From positions 1-44,381 of the forward strand of contig CASEOO010000025.1 of NCBI GenBank assembly GCA_949289565.1: DNA of 44,381 bases, written 5' to 3'. The translations under genes were made by a program, and so were the position numbers. Below the pieces are notes generated by a model. The model was given only the letters and a program-made list of their open reading frames with translations. It did no database searches and was not told where the DNA came from. Positions 31,063-40,615 of this stretch are shown here, piece by piece. Numbering within the stretch: position 1 is the first letter of the stretch; the number at the start of each line of letters is the position of its first letter. This DNA is from an uncultured Bacteroidales bacterium. Its GTDB lineage: Bacteria; Bacteroidota; Bacteroidia; Bacteroidales; UBA932.

Positions 31063-34041
31063 ATGCCGAATTTTTGCATCAGAGTGAAGCAGTCTGTTTT
31101 ATTCGTTATAGCCGCTGTCTTCGCCATGTCTTTCGTCATCCCTTTCGCTATGTCCTGCTCCAGAACAGAGCAGGAAGATTACCTGATAGGAGTCTCACAG
31201 TGCAGCGATGATGCCTGGAGACAGCAGCTGAACAATGAAATACGCAGAGAGTCTAATTTCTACCCAGGAGTGCAAGTCGAGATAAGGTCGGCAGATGATG
31301 ACAATGAGAAGCAAATAGAGGATATCCGCTATTTCATCAGAAAAAAAGTAGACTTGCTGGTCGTGGCCCCGAACGAATCAGGCGCAGTCACCGAAATCAT
31401 TGAATCAGCATACAGCGGCGGAATTCCAGTCATCCTTGTGGACAGGTCGATAGATTCGGAAAAATATACTGCATTCATCGGCGCTGACAACCGCGATATC
31501 GGCAGGCAGGTCGGGGAATATCTGGCTTCCAGAATATCAGATGGAGACGCCGTGGAACTGACAGGAACTGAAAAATCATCTCCGGCCGCAGAGCGTTCCG
31601 CAGGGTTTAGAGAGGGCATCTCAGGGTCAGGAATCCGGCTTGTCGCTTCCGAGGATACAGAATGGTCAGCAGCCAGCGCCTCAGGGATCATGGATTCTCT
31701 GTTGACGGCATATCCATCAGTGAAAGCAGTCTTCGCTCATAATGACAGGATAGCCTTGGCGGCCAGGCGTGCGGCTGAAGAAAGAGGCCGGGATGATATC
31801 TTCATCATAGGCATAGACGCTATGTTCGGAGAAAATCAGGGAGTGGATATGGTCTATAAAGGGCTGCTTGACGCTTCTTTTGTCTATCCCACCGGCGGCG
31901 ACAGCCTACTGCGCCTGGCGATGAAGATTCTGAAGCACGAGCCGTTTGAAAAGAATACGACACTGGCTACGGTCCTGGTGGACAGCTCAAATGCGAGGGT
32001 GATGCTGCTCCAGGGGAAGAAGATAAAGGAGCTGGATGATAAAATGGCCATACTGCAGGCAAAGGCGGATGAATATTTTACTATGACCCAGCTGCAGAAA
32101 ATGTTCCTCACAGCCTGTTTTGTGATAGTGATACTGCTTTCAGTCCTGCTGGCCATCACGGTCACCACACTCAGGCACAACAAATTGACCGCCGCGAAAC
32201 TGGCTGAAGTTAACCGGAAGCTTGAAGAGGCCACGAATGCGAAACTTTCATTTTTTACAAATGTATCTCATGATTTCAGAACACCGCTGACTCTCGTGGC
32301 AGACCCGGTGAACCAGCTGATAAGGTCGCAGGATTTGAATGACAGGGAAAGGTTTCTGGTAAATATTGCACACAAAAATGTCACGATACTGCTTCGTCTG
32401 GTGAACCAGATACTCGATTTCAGGAAGTACGAAAGCGGGAAATTGAGCCTGGTTCTGAGCCGCTTCAGGCTCGATAAGGCATTGGCTGACTGGATGGCGG
32501 CTTTCGATTCCCTGGCGCGCGTAAAGCATATTGACTTCACCCTGGATATCGCTGAAAATCATGCGAAAAGCTCGACTCATGCTTCAGATGACCTGATGGT
32601 CAATGCAGAAAATACGACTCCCGTTTCAGGTGTCCTGACGGACAATGCAGCAAGCTCGACTCATGCTTCAGATGACCTGATGGTCAATGCAGAAAATACG
32701 ACTCTCGTTTCAGGTGTCCTGACGGCCAATGCAGGAAATCAGGAGATGGATGCTGGAGGTCCTGCGGCAGATGCCTCCATAGACGCCGAAATCCTATCTC
32801 CGGAGTCCGAAGAATACACTGTGACGGCAGACATGGAGAAAGTGGAGCGCATAGTTTACAATCTTCTCTCCAATGCATTCAAATTCACGGATGGAAATGG
32901 GGGGGGGTACGTACATGTACGGCTGTTGCGCCGCGATGACGGCCATGTGGAAATATCTGTCTCCGACAATGGCGAAGGCATATCGGCAGAGCATATAAAC
33001 AATATATTCAACAGTTTCTACCAGGCGGACGTACACCATTCAGGCTCAGGTATCGGCCTTATGCTGTCCAAGGCTTTCGCCGAGCTTCATGGCGGCTCTG
33101 TTTCCGTGTCCAGCACCGCAGGCAAAGGGTCTGTCTTCACCGTAGTCCTCCCTGTGTCCCAGAAGGGCGGTGCAGGGGTTTCTGCTGAACCATATTCATC
33201 GGAAATTTCTCATTTCAGGGACGGAGCAGTCTACGATGCGAGCCAGGAATCGCTGTCATCCGGACTCTTCATAGATGAAGACATGTCGGAGTCGAAAAAG
33301 ACTGTGCTTGTGATAGATGACAACCAGGATGTGCGTTCGTATCTGAAATCCATGCTTTCTTTCGACTACAATGTCCTGGAGGCTTCGAATGGGCAGGAAG
33401 GCCTGAAAACAGCCAGAAAGTTCGTCCCTGACGCTGTCATATGCGACGTGATGATGCCTGTAATGGACGGAATGGAATGCTGCCGTATCTTGAAGTCGGA
33501 CATCCGCACATCTCATATCCCGGTGCTGATGCTCACTGCATATGCAGTGGAGGAGCAGAAGATAAAGGGATATGAATGCGGCGCCGATTCATACATCTCC
33601 AAGCCTTTCAGTTCCGAACTGCTTCTCGCCAGGATAGGGAATCTGATAAACAGTCGCCAGATGCTGGCGTCAGTCTTCGGGGAGCCTGCCGCTTCAGCCT
33701 CGTCTTTCCAGGATGTAGACAAGGGCTTCATCGACAGGCTGAAGGACATTATCAGCTCCAGACTGTCAGATCCGGAGCTGACAGTCGAATCGATAGGCGA
33801 GGAAATCGGGCTGAGCAGGGTGCAGCTCTACAGAAAGACCAAATCCCTGATAGGTTATTCTCCAAATGAATTCTTGAGAATCTGCCGTCTCAGAAAAGCG
33901 TCGGCCATGCTGTCTTCTACTGAAAAGACAGTGTCGGAAATCGCGTACAGCGTCGGTTTTTCATCCCCTTCCTACTTCACCAAATGTTTCAAGGAATACT
34001 TCGGAGAGAACCCTGTATCCTCCAAGAAAAACCATTCCTGA
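31063..34041 (+). CDS. Hybrid two-component system sensor/regulator with periplasmic sugar-binding domain
   Basis: This one-protein signalling system of 992 aa probably senses fructose and activates the locus downstream, as known for the B. thetaiotaomicron protein BT1754. Order: N-terminal signal/anchor, LacI-like periplasmic sugar-binding domain (about 38-320), transmembrane helix (346-370), HisKA with His403 in SHDFRTPLT, HATPase with Asn604 in NLLSNAFKFT and DNGEGI, receiver with Asp795 and Lys847, and an AraC-type HTH (about 892-985). Two oddities: a 28-aa tandem repeat (503-530, 531-558) inserted between HisKA and HATPase, and a G9 tract encoding part of DGNGGGY. No propeller-type sensor domain is present. 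Confidence 0.92.
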   Translation: MPNFCIRVKQSVLFVIAAVFAMSFVIPFAMSCSRTEQEDYLIGVSQCSDDAWRQQLNNEIRRESNFYPGVQVEIRSADDDNEKQIEDIRYFIRKKVDLLVVAPNESGAVTEIIESAYSGGIPVILVDRSIDSEKYTAFIGADNRDIGRQVGEYLASRISDGDAVELTGTEKSSPAAERSAGFREGISGSGIRLVASEDTEWSAASASGIMDSLLTAYPSVKAVFAHNDRIALAARRAAEERGRDDIFIIGIDAMFGENQGVDMVYKGLLDASFVYPTGGDSLLRLAMKILKHEPFEKNTTLATVLVDSSNARVMLLQGKKIKELDDKMAILQAKADEYFTMTQLQKMFLTACFVIVILLSVLLAITVTTLRHNKLTAAKLAEVNRKLEEATNAKLSFFTNVSHDFRTPLTLVADPVNQLIRSQDLNDRERFLVNIAHKNVTILLRLVNQILDFRKYESGKLSLVLSRFRLDKALADWMAAFDSLARVKHIDFTLDIAENHAKSSTHASDDLMVNAENTTPVSGVLTDNAASSTHASDDLMVNAENTTLVSGVLTANAGNQEMDAGGPAADASIDAEILSPESEEYTVTADMEKVERIVYNLLSNAFKFTDGNGGGYVHVRLLRRDDGHVEISVSDNGEGISAEHINNIFNSFYQADVHHSGSGIGLMLSKAFAELHGGSVSVSSTAGKGSVFTVVLPVSQKGGAGVSAEPYSSEISHFRDGAVYDASQESLSSGLFIDEDMSESKKTVLVIDDNQDVRSYLKSMLSFDYNVLEASNGQEGLKTARKFVPDAVICDVMMPVMDGMECCRILKSDIRTSHIPVLMLTAYAVEEQKIKGYECGADSYISKPFSSELLLARIGNLINSRQMLASVFGEPAASASSFQDVDKGFIDRLKDIISSRLSDPELTVESIGEEIGLSRVQLYRKTKSLIGYSPNEFLRICRLRKASAMLSSTEKTVSEIAYSVGFSSPSYFTKCFKEYFGENPVSSKKNHS
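32569..32736 (+). repeat. 84-bp in-frame tandem duplication inside the sensor kinase gene
   Basis: Two copies of an 84-bp unit starting AGCTCGACTCATGCTTCAGA (32569 and 32653) encode SSTHASDDLMVNAENTT plus VSGVLT. They differ at only a few bases, so the duplication is young. The insertion keeps the frame and lies in the linker before the ATPase domain. Confidence 0.92.
32899..32907 (+). repeat. G9 homopolymer tract in the sensor kinase gene
   Basis: Nine consecutive G lie within the HATPase coding region (codons for NGGGY), followed by the palindrome GTACATGTAC (32911-32920). A gain or loss of one G would shift the frame and remove the ATPase, receiver and DNA-binding domains. Confidence 0.8.
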
Positions 34042-34080
34042 GGTTCTCCTGCCACACATATGTTGCAAATTATGATACAA

Positions 34081-34156
34081 ATGTTTCATGCGAAACATCA
34101 GTGCAAATCTATGCAACGCCGCTCCATCCGCTATGATGAAAAGCGATTTACTTTTG
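34081..34156 (+). promoter_or_regulatory. Candidate activator site and promoter of the fructan-type operon
   Basis: TACTTTTG (34149-34156) matches the -7 consensus, and no -33 box is found, as expected for an activator-dependent promoter. Upstream lies the perfect palindrome ATGTTTC-ATGC-GAAACAT (34081-34098), flanked by GCAAATTATG (34065-34074) and a related GCAAATCTATG. These are plausible binding sites for the AraC domain of the sensor. The leader would be about 70 nt. Confidence 0.5.
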
Positions 34157-34230
34157 TCATGTGCAAACCGTGAAAGACGTCTGGCCACATGAGTCCGACA
34201 CGTAACATGACAACACTAATAACTCACATA

Positions 34231-37200
34231 ATGGATAATCAACTGAAAAAAATTGCATTGGCGGCCGTGATGGTATTCGCGGCGGCCGGTTCTCTTTTTT
34301 CACAGACCGTCCCTTCATCCGGAGTGGTCATCTCGTCCACTGATGATCTGCCGGTGATAGGAGCGATAGTCTATGAAGAAGGGAATACATCCAACGGCGT
34401 CACTACTGACGCAGACGGACGATTTCTCATTCAAGTCCCTGTCGGGGCCAATATTGTAGTGTCCTGCATGGGATACCGGGAAATGACATTGCCTGCATCT
34501 GCAGACATGACTATTGTCATAGATGAAGACGTGCAGATGCTTGCCGAAACCGTGGTTACGGGATACAGCGTGCAGAGAAAGGCTGATTTGACAGGCTCGA
34601 TCTCGGTGGTGGACATGGATGAACTTGCCAAGCAGAACGAGAACAACCCTATCAAGGCATTGCAAGGGCGTGTGCCTGGCATGAACATCACTGCCGACGG
34701 AAACCCGAGCGGTTCCACTACTGTCAGAATCAGGGGAATAGGCACTCTGAACAACAACGACCCTTTATATATTATAGACGGTGTGCCCACAAAGGCCGGC
34801 ATGCATGAGCTGAACGGGAACGATATAGAGTCCATTCAGGTGCTGAAGGATGCCGCCTCTGCTTCCATATATGGCTCCAGGGCTGCGAACGGAGTCATCA
34901 TCATCACTACGAAGAAGGGCTCTAAAGGCTCTGTCAGAGTGAATCTGGATGCATCAGTGGCTGGCTCCATGTATACGAACAAGATGAAAGTCCTCAATGC
35001 GGAAGAGTACGGACGTGTGATGTGGCAGGCATATGTGAATGAAGGCCAGGACCCGAATTCAAACGGACTGGGCTACACATATGACTGGGGTTACGGCCAG
35101 GACGGCCTGCCTGTGCTGAATTCCATTTCTATGAAAAGATATCTCGATGACGCTCATACCACTCCCTCTGCAGACACCGACTGGTTTGATGAAACTACGA
35201 GGACCGGCATTATACAGAACTACAATCTTTCTGCAAGTGCAGGCTCAGAACGGGCCAGTGCGTATTTCTCGCTCGGATATTACAAAAATGACGGCATCAT
35301 CAAGTCTACTGATTTTGAAAGATATTCGGCGCGTATCAACACTGAGTACAAACTCATTGAGGATATTCTGACCATTGGCGAACACTTCACATTGAACAGG
35401 ACTTCCGAAGTCCAGGCACCGGGAGGCTTCCTTCAGAATGTGCTTCAGTTCAATCCGTCTCTTCCCGTATACACTGTAGACGGGGAGTATGCCGGTCCTG
35501 TCGGCGGCTATCCTGACAGGGAAAATCCTGTGGCGAGGCTGGAAAGGAACTCAAACAACCGTTATGCCTATTGGAGGACTTTCGGCGACGCATATCTGAA
35601 TCTGACTCCGTTCAAAGGTTTCAGCCTCAAGACAGTTTTCGGAATCGACTATTCGCAGAAGCAGCAGCGCATCTTCACAATGCCGATTACTGAAGGCACT
35701 GTGGCTAACGATAAAAATGCTGTGGAGGCCAAGCAGGAACACTGGATGAGATGGATGTGGAATCTGGTGGCTTCATACAATTTCGAGAAAGGGAAGCACC
35801 GCGGCGATGTCCTGGCCGGAGTAGAGCTGAACCACGACACTTCCACATGGTTCTCTGGATACAAGGAAGATTTCACCATCCTGTCGCCTGACTTTATGTG
35901 GCCGGATGCAGGTGTGGGCGAAGCTCAGGCATACGGTTCATCTGAGAGCTATGCTCTGGTTTCATATTTTGCGAAGGCAAACTATTCATATGACGACAGG
36001 TATCTGCTTTCCCTGACAGTGAGGCATGACGGTTCATCCAGATTCGGAAAGAATAACAGGTATGCCACTTTCCCTTCTGCGTCAGTGGGCTGGAGACTCA
36101 GCAACGAGCCTTTCATGAAATCGGCAGGCTGGATTGACGATTTGAAAATCCGCGCTTCATGGGGACAGACAGGAAACCAGGAGATAGCGAACAATGCCAG
36201 ATACACCATTTATGTCCCGAACTACGGAGTGTCGGAATCTGGAGGGCAGAGCTACGGAACTTCATATGACATTGCCGGCACCAACGGAGGCGGCATCCTT
36301 CAGTCAGGATTCAAGCGGAACCAGATAGGGAACGACGACCTCCGCTGGGAGACCACTACGCAGACGAACATCGGACTCGACTTCACATTACTGAACGAGT
36401 CTCTCTACGGAGCTTTTGACTATTACTGGAAGGACGCGAAAGACATTCTGGTGCAGATGGCGGGAATAGCGGCCATGGGCGAAGGCAGTTCTCAGTGGAT
36501 CAATGCCGGCGCCATGAAAAACAACGGCTTTGAATTCAACATCGGCTACAGAGGCGATACAGAATCGGGTTTCATATATGATATCAACGCGAACATATCT
36601 GCATACAGGAATGAAATCACAGCTCTTCCAGCCACAGTGGCGGCCAACGGAACATTCGGAGGAAATGGGGTGAAAAGCGTCATAGGCCATCCGTCAGGAG
36701 CGCAGGCAGGCTATGTGGCTGACGGCATCTTCAAGTCTCAGGAGGAGATAGACAGCCATGCAGTGCAGGAAGGCGCCGGACTGGGCCGTATCCGCTGGGC
36801 TGACATTGACGGCGACGGATTCATCACCGAAGCCGATCAGGACTGGATTTATGACCCGACGCCTGATTTCAGCTATGGCATCAACTTCTATTTCGAATAC
36901 AAGAACTTCGACCTTACTCTCTTTTTCCAGGGGGTGCAGGGCGTGGACATCATCAGCGACCTGAAGAAGGAGACGGACCTCTGGAGCGGCCTGAACATCG
37001 GATTCCTGAACAAAGGAAAAAGGCTTCTCGATGCCTGGAGCCCTTCGAATCCTGACTCGGACATACCTGCAGTTTCCAGAAGCGACTTGAACAATGAAAA
37101 GAGAGTCTCTACATACTTCGTGGAAAACGGCTCCTTCCTCAAGCTCAGGAATGCGCAGCTCGGATACAATCTGCCGGAAAAATGGACGTCGAAGATAAAA

Positions 37201-37344
37201 ATGCAGAAGCTGAGGCTTTATCTGAGCGCGCAGAATGTCTTCACTGTCACAAGCAGGAGCTTCACAGGGGTGGACCCGGAAAACCCGAACTACGGCTATC
37301 CTATTCCTCTGACATTGACATTCGGAGTTAATATGAGTTTCTAA
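34231..37344 (+). CDS. SusC-like TonB-dependent outer-membrane transporter (fructan-type locus)
   Basis: About 1037 aa. Signal peptide, then a carboxypeptidase-regulatory-like domain (VVISSTDDLPVIGAIVYEEGNTSNGVTTD), then the plug with AETVVTGYSVQRKADLTGSI, TVRIRGIGTLNNNDPLYIIDGVPT and IQVLKDAASASIYGSRAANG, and a beta-barrel ending in LTFGVNMSF. It imports oligosaccharides together with the SusD encoded 2 bp downstream. The ATG at 34231 (MDNQLKKIALAAVM) is preferred because the 14 codons before it do not belong to the signal peptide. It follows the sensor gene after a 190-bp regulatory gap. Confidence 0.95.
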   Translation: MDNQLKKIALAAVMVFAAAGSLFSQTVPSSGVVISSTDDLPVIGAIVYEEGNTSNGVTTDADGRFLIQVPVGANIVVSCMGYREMTLPASADMTIVIDEDVQMLAETVVTGYSVQRKADLTGSISVVDMDELAKQNENNPIKALQGRVPGMNITADGNPSGSTTVRIRGIGTLNNNDPLYIIDGVPTKAGMHELNGNDIESIQVLKDAASASIYGSRAANGVIIITTKKGSKGSVRVNLDASVAGSMYTNKMKVLNAEEYGRVMWQAYVNEGQDPNSNGLGYTYDWGYGQDGLPVLNSISMKRYLDDAHTTPSADTDWFDETTRTGIIQNYNLSASAGSERASAYFSLGYYKNDGIIKSTDFERYSARINTEYKLIEDILTIGEHFTLNRTSEVQAPGGFLQNVLQFNPSLPVYTVDGEYAGPVGGYPDRENPVARLERNSNNRYAYWRTFGDAYLNLTPFKGFSLKTVFGIDYSQKQQRIFTMPITEGTVANDKNAVEAKQEHWMRWMWNLVASYNFEKGKHRGDVLAGVELNHDTSTWFSGYKEDFTILSPDFMWPDAGVGEAQAYGSSESYALVSYFAKANYSYDDRYLLSLTVRHDGSSRFGKNNRYATFPSASVGWRLSNEPFMKSAGWIDDLKIRASWGQTGNQEIANNARYTIYVPNYGVSESGGQSYGTSYDIAGTNGGGILQSGFKRNQIGNDDLRWETTTQTNIGLDFTLLNESLYGAFDYYWKDAKDILVQMAGIAAMGEGSSQWINAGAMKNNGFEFNIGYRGDTESGFIYDINANISAYRNEITALPATVAANGTFGGNGVKSVIGHPSGAQAGYVADGIFKSQEEIDSHAVQEGAGLGRIRWADIDGDGFITEADQDWIYDPTPDFSYGINFYFEYKNFDLTLFFQGVQGVDIISDLKKETDLWSGLNIGFLNKGKRLLDAWSPSNPDSDIPAVSRSDLNNEKRVSTYFVENGSFLKLRNAQLGYNLPEKWTSKIKMQKLRLYLSAQNVFTVTSRSFTGVDPENPNYGYPIPLTLTFGVNMSF

Positions 37345-37346
37345 AA

Positions 37347-39098
37347 ATGACTGCAAAAATGAAAAACAAGATATTGGTGCCATTGCTGGCAATGGCAATA
37401 TTGAGCTCCTGCTCAGACTTCCTCGGCTCTCCGAGGCCTCAGGGCGTTCTGGACGATGAGCAAATGGCCAGCCCTGAATATGTGGACAATCTGGTGATAT
37501 CTGCATACGCAATCTGGATATCCGCTGAGGATATCAACTCTTCATTCTCCATGTGGAACTACGATGTCCGTTCCGATGACGCATACAAGGGCGGAAAGGG
37601 AACGGAAGACGGAGATGTTTTCCATGCCCTCGAAGTGTCGACAGGCATCATGACTACGGCATGGAATATCAGCGATATGTGGCAGCGTCTGTACAATGCT
37701 CTTTCAAGGGTGAATACTGCGATATCTTCCCTGGAAAAGATGGATGCGGAGGAATACCCTTTGAAAGACCAGCGTATCGCCGAGATGAGGTTTCTTCGCG
37801 GGCACGGGCATTTTCTGCTGAAGCAGCTGTACAAGAAAATCGTCTTTGTGACGGACCCTGATCTCGGGCCTGACGAGTACAACAATCTGTCCAATGACAC
37901 TTATACCAATGACGAGGGCTGGCAGCTTATAGCTGATGATTTCAAATACGCATATGACAATCTTCCTGCTGTCCAGGCGGACAAAGGCCGTCCGACCAAG
38001 GCCGCGGCGGCGGCATATCTTGCCAAAACCTATCTCTACAAGGCATATCGCCAGGATGACCCGAATTCGCACAAAGTGACGGAAATCAACAAGGACGACC
38101 TCAGGCAGGTAGTCGCATATACCGAAAGTTCTATAATGTCAGCCAGCGGCGTGGACCTGGCTGCTGATTTCCATGACAACTTCCGCCCGGAACCCGAATA
38201 TGAGAACGGCCCTGAATCTGTCTGGGCTATGCAATACTCTGTGAATGATGGCACTACGAATGGAAACTGCAACTGGTCATTCGGGCTTATCGTTCCGAAT
38301 ATTCCAGGTGTGACAGACGGCGGCTGTGATTTCTACAAGCCGAGCCAGAATCTGGTGAATGCATTCAAGACTGACAATGCGGGACATCCATACCTGGAAG
38401 ATTTCAACAGGGAAGATTATGAGATGACAGGAGACGATGCGGACTATGCAGATCCCCGTCTTTTCCTGACAGTGGGCATGCCGGGGCTTCCATATGAATT
38501 CAATCCGAAGTATATGATGGACAGGACTATTCCATGGAGCAGGAGCAACGGCTTGTACGGATATTATGTCACTCTGAAGCATAATGTGGATCCTGACAGC
38601 GGATATCTGGTGAAAGGAGCTTATTGGGGATCTCCGATGAACCATATCGTGCTCAGATACGCGGATGTCCTGCTGATGAGGGCTGAGGCTCTGATACAGC
38701 TCGATGAGGGCGGCATAGACGAGGCCATGAGCCTGATAAACCAGGTCAGAAACAGGGCAAAGCAGAGCATGTCCATGATTTCCAATTATGAAAAGGACTA
38801 TGGTGTCAAGATAAAAATCGAGCCTTATTCAGGAACTTTTACAAAAGACGAGGCTTTGAAACGTCTGAAATTCGAAAGACGGCTTGAACTTGCCATGGAG
38901 AGCGATCGTTTCTTCGATCTGGTGCGCTGGGGTGAAGCAGAGACTGTCCTCAATGATTATTATGCAGCAGAGGCTGACAACTGCACGATATACTCATCGG
39001 CATCATTCACCCCTGATAAAAACGAATATTTGCCGATACCTTTCTCGCAGATCAGCGCCAGCAACGGCCATTACACACAGAATATAGGAAACTGGTAG
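37347..39098 (+). CDS. SusD-like glycan-binding lipoprotein (fructan-type locus)
   Basis: A 583-aa lipoprotein with lipobox ILSSC. Family landmarks are DISDMWQRLYNALSRVNTAI-like region, EMRFLRGHGHFLLKQLYKKIVFV, RYADVLLMRAEALIQL and FERRLELAMESDRFFDLVRWG near the end. It forms the outer-membrane uptake complex with the preceding SusC. Met5 (37359, MKNKILVPLLAMAIL) is an alternative start giving a cleaner signal peptide. The next gene starts 30 bp downstream. Confidence 0.94.
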   Translation: MTAKMKNKILVPLLAMAILSSCSDFLGSPRPQGVLDDEQMASPEYVDNLVISAYAIWISAEDINSSFSMWNYDVRSDDAYKGGKGTEDGDVFHALEVSTGIMTTAWNISDMWQRLYNALSRVNTAISSLEKMDAEEYPLKDQRIAEMRFLRGHGHFLLKQLYKKIVFVTDPDLGPDEYNNLSNDTYTNDEGWQLIADDFKYAYDNLPAVQADKGRPTKAAAAAYLAKTYLYKAYRQDDPNSHKVTEINKDDLRQVVAYTESSIMSASGVDLAADFHDNFRPEPEYENGPESVWAMQYSVNDGTTNGNCNWSFGLIVPNIPGVTDGGCDFYKPSQNLVNAFKTDNAGHPYLEDFNREDYEMTGDDADYADPRLFLTVGMPGLPYEFNPKYMMDRTIPWSRSNGLYGYYVTLKHNVDPDSGYLVKGAYWGSPMNHIVLRYADVLLMRAEALIQLDEGGIDEAMSLINQVRNRAKQSMSMISNYEKDYGVKIKIEPYSGTFTKDEALKRLKFERRLELAMESDRFFDLVRWGEAETVLNDYYAAEADNCTIYSSASFTPDKNEYLPIPFSQISASNGHYTQNIGNW

Positions 39099-39128
39099 AC
39101 AGAAATATGAATTTTTAAATCCAATATT

Positions 39129-40535
39129 ATGAAATTCGATATCATAAATAATATTTTCAGGATTGCATTGCCGGCATTGCTGCTCTTGTCAGGGAGCTGC
39201 ACGAAGGAGAAAACTTCTGGACTTGAGCTCGATGCTGATGTAAGCGTACTGTCTTTCGCTCTGGACGAATATCAGGGAGAGGTGGATTTGCAGGCTTCGG
39301 CCATATCAGTGCCTGTTCCCGCTGACTGCGATCCTTCGGCAATGACAGTCACGGAACTGGAAATCCCTGAAGGGGCGGAAGCTACGCTGAAAGAGGGGGA
39401 TGTGCTGGATATGTCTCTGCCCAGAACCTTGAGAGTGAGCGCAGGCGATGTTTATATGGACTACAGCATAGATTTGAGATATGACGAGGCGAAGATTCTT
39501 TCTTTCACGGCTGAAGGCTGTACAGGCATCATCGACGAGGCTTCCCATAGAATAGTGGTGAATGTACCTGCCGGGACAGATCTGACTTCCATAGTCCCGT
39601 TCATCACTGTGAATGACGGTGCATCTGTCACTCCTGCATCAGGGTCGGCCCAGGATTTCTCCCAGCCTGTGAAGTATACCGTGACTTGCAAGACAGCCGT
39701 TTCAGTATATACTGTGGAAGTGAAAGCTGTCGATGCTCCTGAAATCGTATTCATAGGCCTTGCAGACACGTTCGAGCAATTGAATCCTGAAGAGAAAGAG
39801 GCGGCAGGATGGCTGCTCTCCAATTTTGCCAATGCAGCGTATGTTTCATTCTCTGATGCGGCCGCCGGCATGGCTGACCTGAGCCAGTGCAAGGCAGTGT
39901 GGTGGCATCTGCATATCGACGGAGGCATAGACAGCAGAGATAAATTCGAGAATGCGGCTCCGGAAGCCGTCTCTGCAGAGGCTGTGGCTCAGATGCGCTC
40001 TCTGCTGAATTCAGGCACTGGCTTCGTCCTCACCAGATTTGCCACATATTATGCATCCGACCTGGGAGTCACGAAAGATGGAAAAATTCCGAATAATTGC
40101 TGGGGACAGGTGGAAGAATCAGGTGAAATCACTTCAGGGCCGTGGAGCTTCTTTGTACAGGGACATGAGGATCATGCCTTGTATGAGGGAATACAGACAT
40201 TCCAGGATGGCGAGAAGACCGGTGTTTACACTTGCGATACTGGCTACAGAATCACGAACAGTACCTGCCAGTGGCACATAGGTTCGGACTGGGGAGGATA
40301 TGCCACCCTCGATGACTGGAGGACTAACCATGGCGGCATAGATCTCGGCTACGGTGGAGACGGAGCTGTGGTGGCATGGGAATATGCTTCAGACGGCACG
40401 CGGGGAAAAGTTCTCTGCATCGGTTCCGGCTGTTACGACTGGTATTCTCACGGCGTGGATGAATCGGCCGACAAGTATCACGGCAATGTCGCCCTTTTGA
40501 CCGGGAATGCCATAAATTACGTGGCCGCTGACTAA
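39129..40535 (+). CDS. Surface glycan-binding-type lipoprotein with DUF4960-like C-terminus
   Basis: The 468-aa lipoprotein (lipobox SGSC) occupies the SusE position of the fructan-type locus. Two successive immunoglobulin-like units (about 30-115 and 118-205, the second with VVNVPAGTDLTSIVPFITV) form a stalk as in known surface glycan-binding proteins. Residues about 207-468 (IVFIGLADTFEQLNPEEKEAAGWLL, WWHLHIDGG, GTGFVLTRFATYY, GKVLCIGSGCYDW) resemble the DUF4960 region, with an amidotransferase-like alpha/beta look. In fructan loci such proteins accompany SusCD. Whether the C-terminal part binds or cleaves sugar cannot be told from sequence. Confidence 0.78.
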   Translation: MKFDIINNIFRIALPALLLLSGSCTKEKTSGLELDADVSVLSFALDEYQGEVDLQASAISVPVPADCDPSAMTVTELEIPEGAEATLKEGDVLDMSLPRTLRVSAGDVYMDYSIDLRYDEAKILSFTAEGCTGIIDEASHRIVVNVPAGTDLTSIVPFITVNDGASVTPASGSAQDFSQPVKYTVTCKTAVSVYTVEVKAVDAPEIVFIGLADTFEQLNPEEKEAAGWLLSNFANAAYVSFSDAAAGMADLSQCKAVWWHLHIDGGIDSRDKFENAAPEAVSAEAVAQMRSLLNSGTGFVLTRFATYYASDLGVTKDGKIPNNCWGQVEESGEITSGPWSFFVQGHEDHALYEGIQTFQDGEKTGVYTCDTGYRITNSTCQWHIGSDWGGYATLDDWRTNHGGIDLGYGGDGAVVAWEYASDGTRGKVLCIGSGCYDWYSHGVDESADKYHGNVALLTGNAINYVAAD

Positions 40536-40550
40536 AATTCAGAAAATGGC

Positions 40551-40587
40551 TGGAGGGTCTCAAAGCCAGTTTCGGGCCACCCTCCGG
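40551..40587 (+). other. Intergenic hairpin between the surface lipoprotein and GH32 genes
   Basis: GGAGGGT (40552-40558) and ACCCTCC (40579-40585) pair over a 20-base loop, and a C-G and a T-G pair can extend the stem. No T run follows, so it is more likely an RNA-processing or stability element within the operon than a terminator. Confidence 0.45.
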
Positions 40588-40615
40588 TCAAAACACAAAA
40601 CAAATCTGACAACAT

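Noticed and set aside
36694..37512. 272-codon open frame opposite the second SusC/SusD
   Set aside because: It crosses the junction of two certain genes and is low-complexity antisense.
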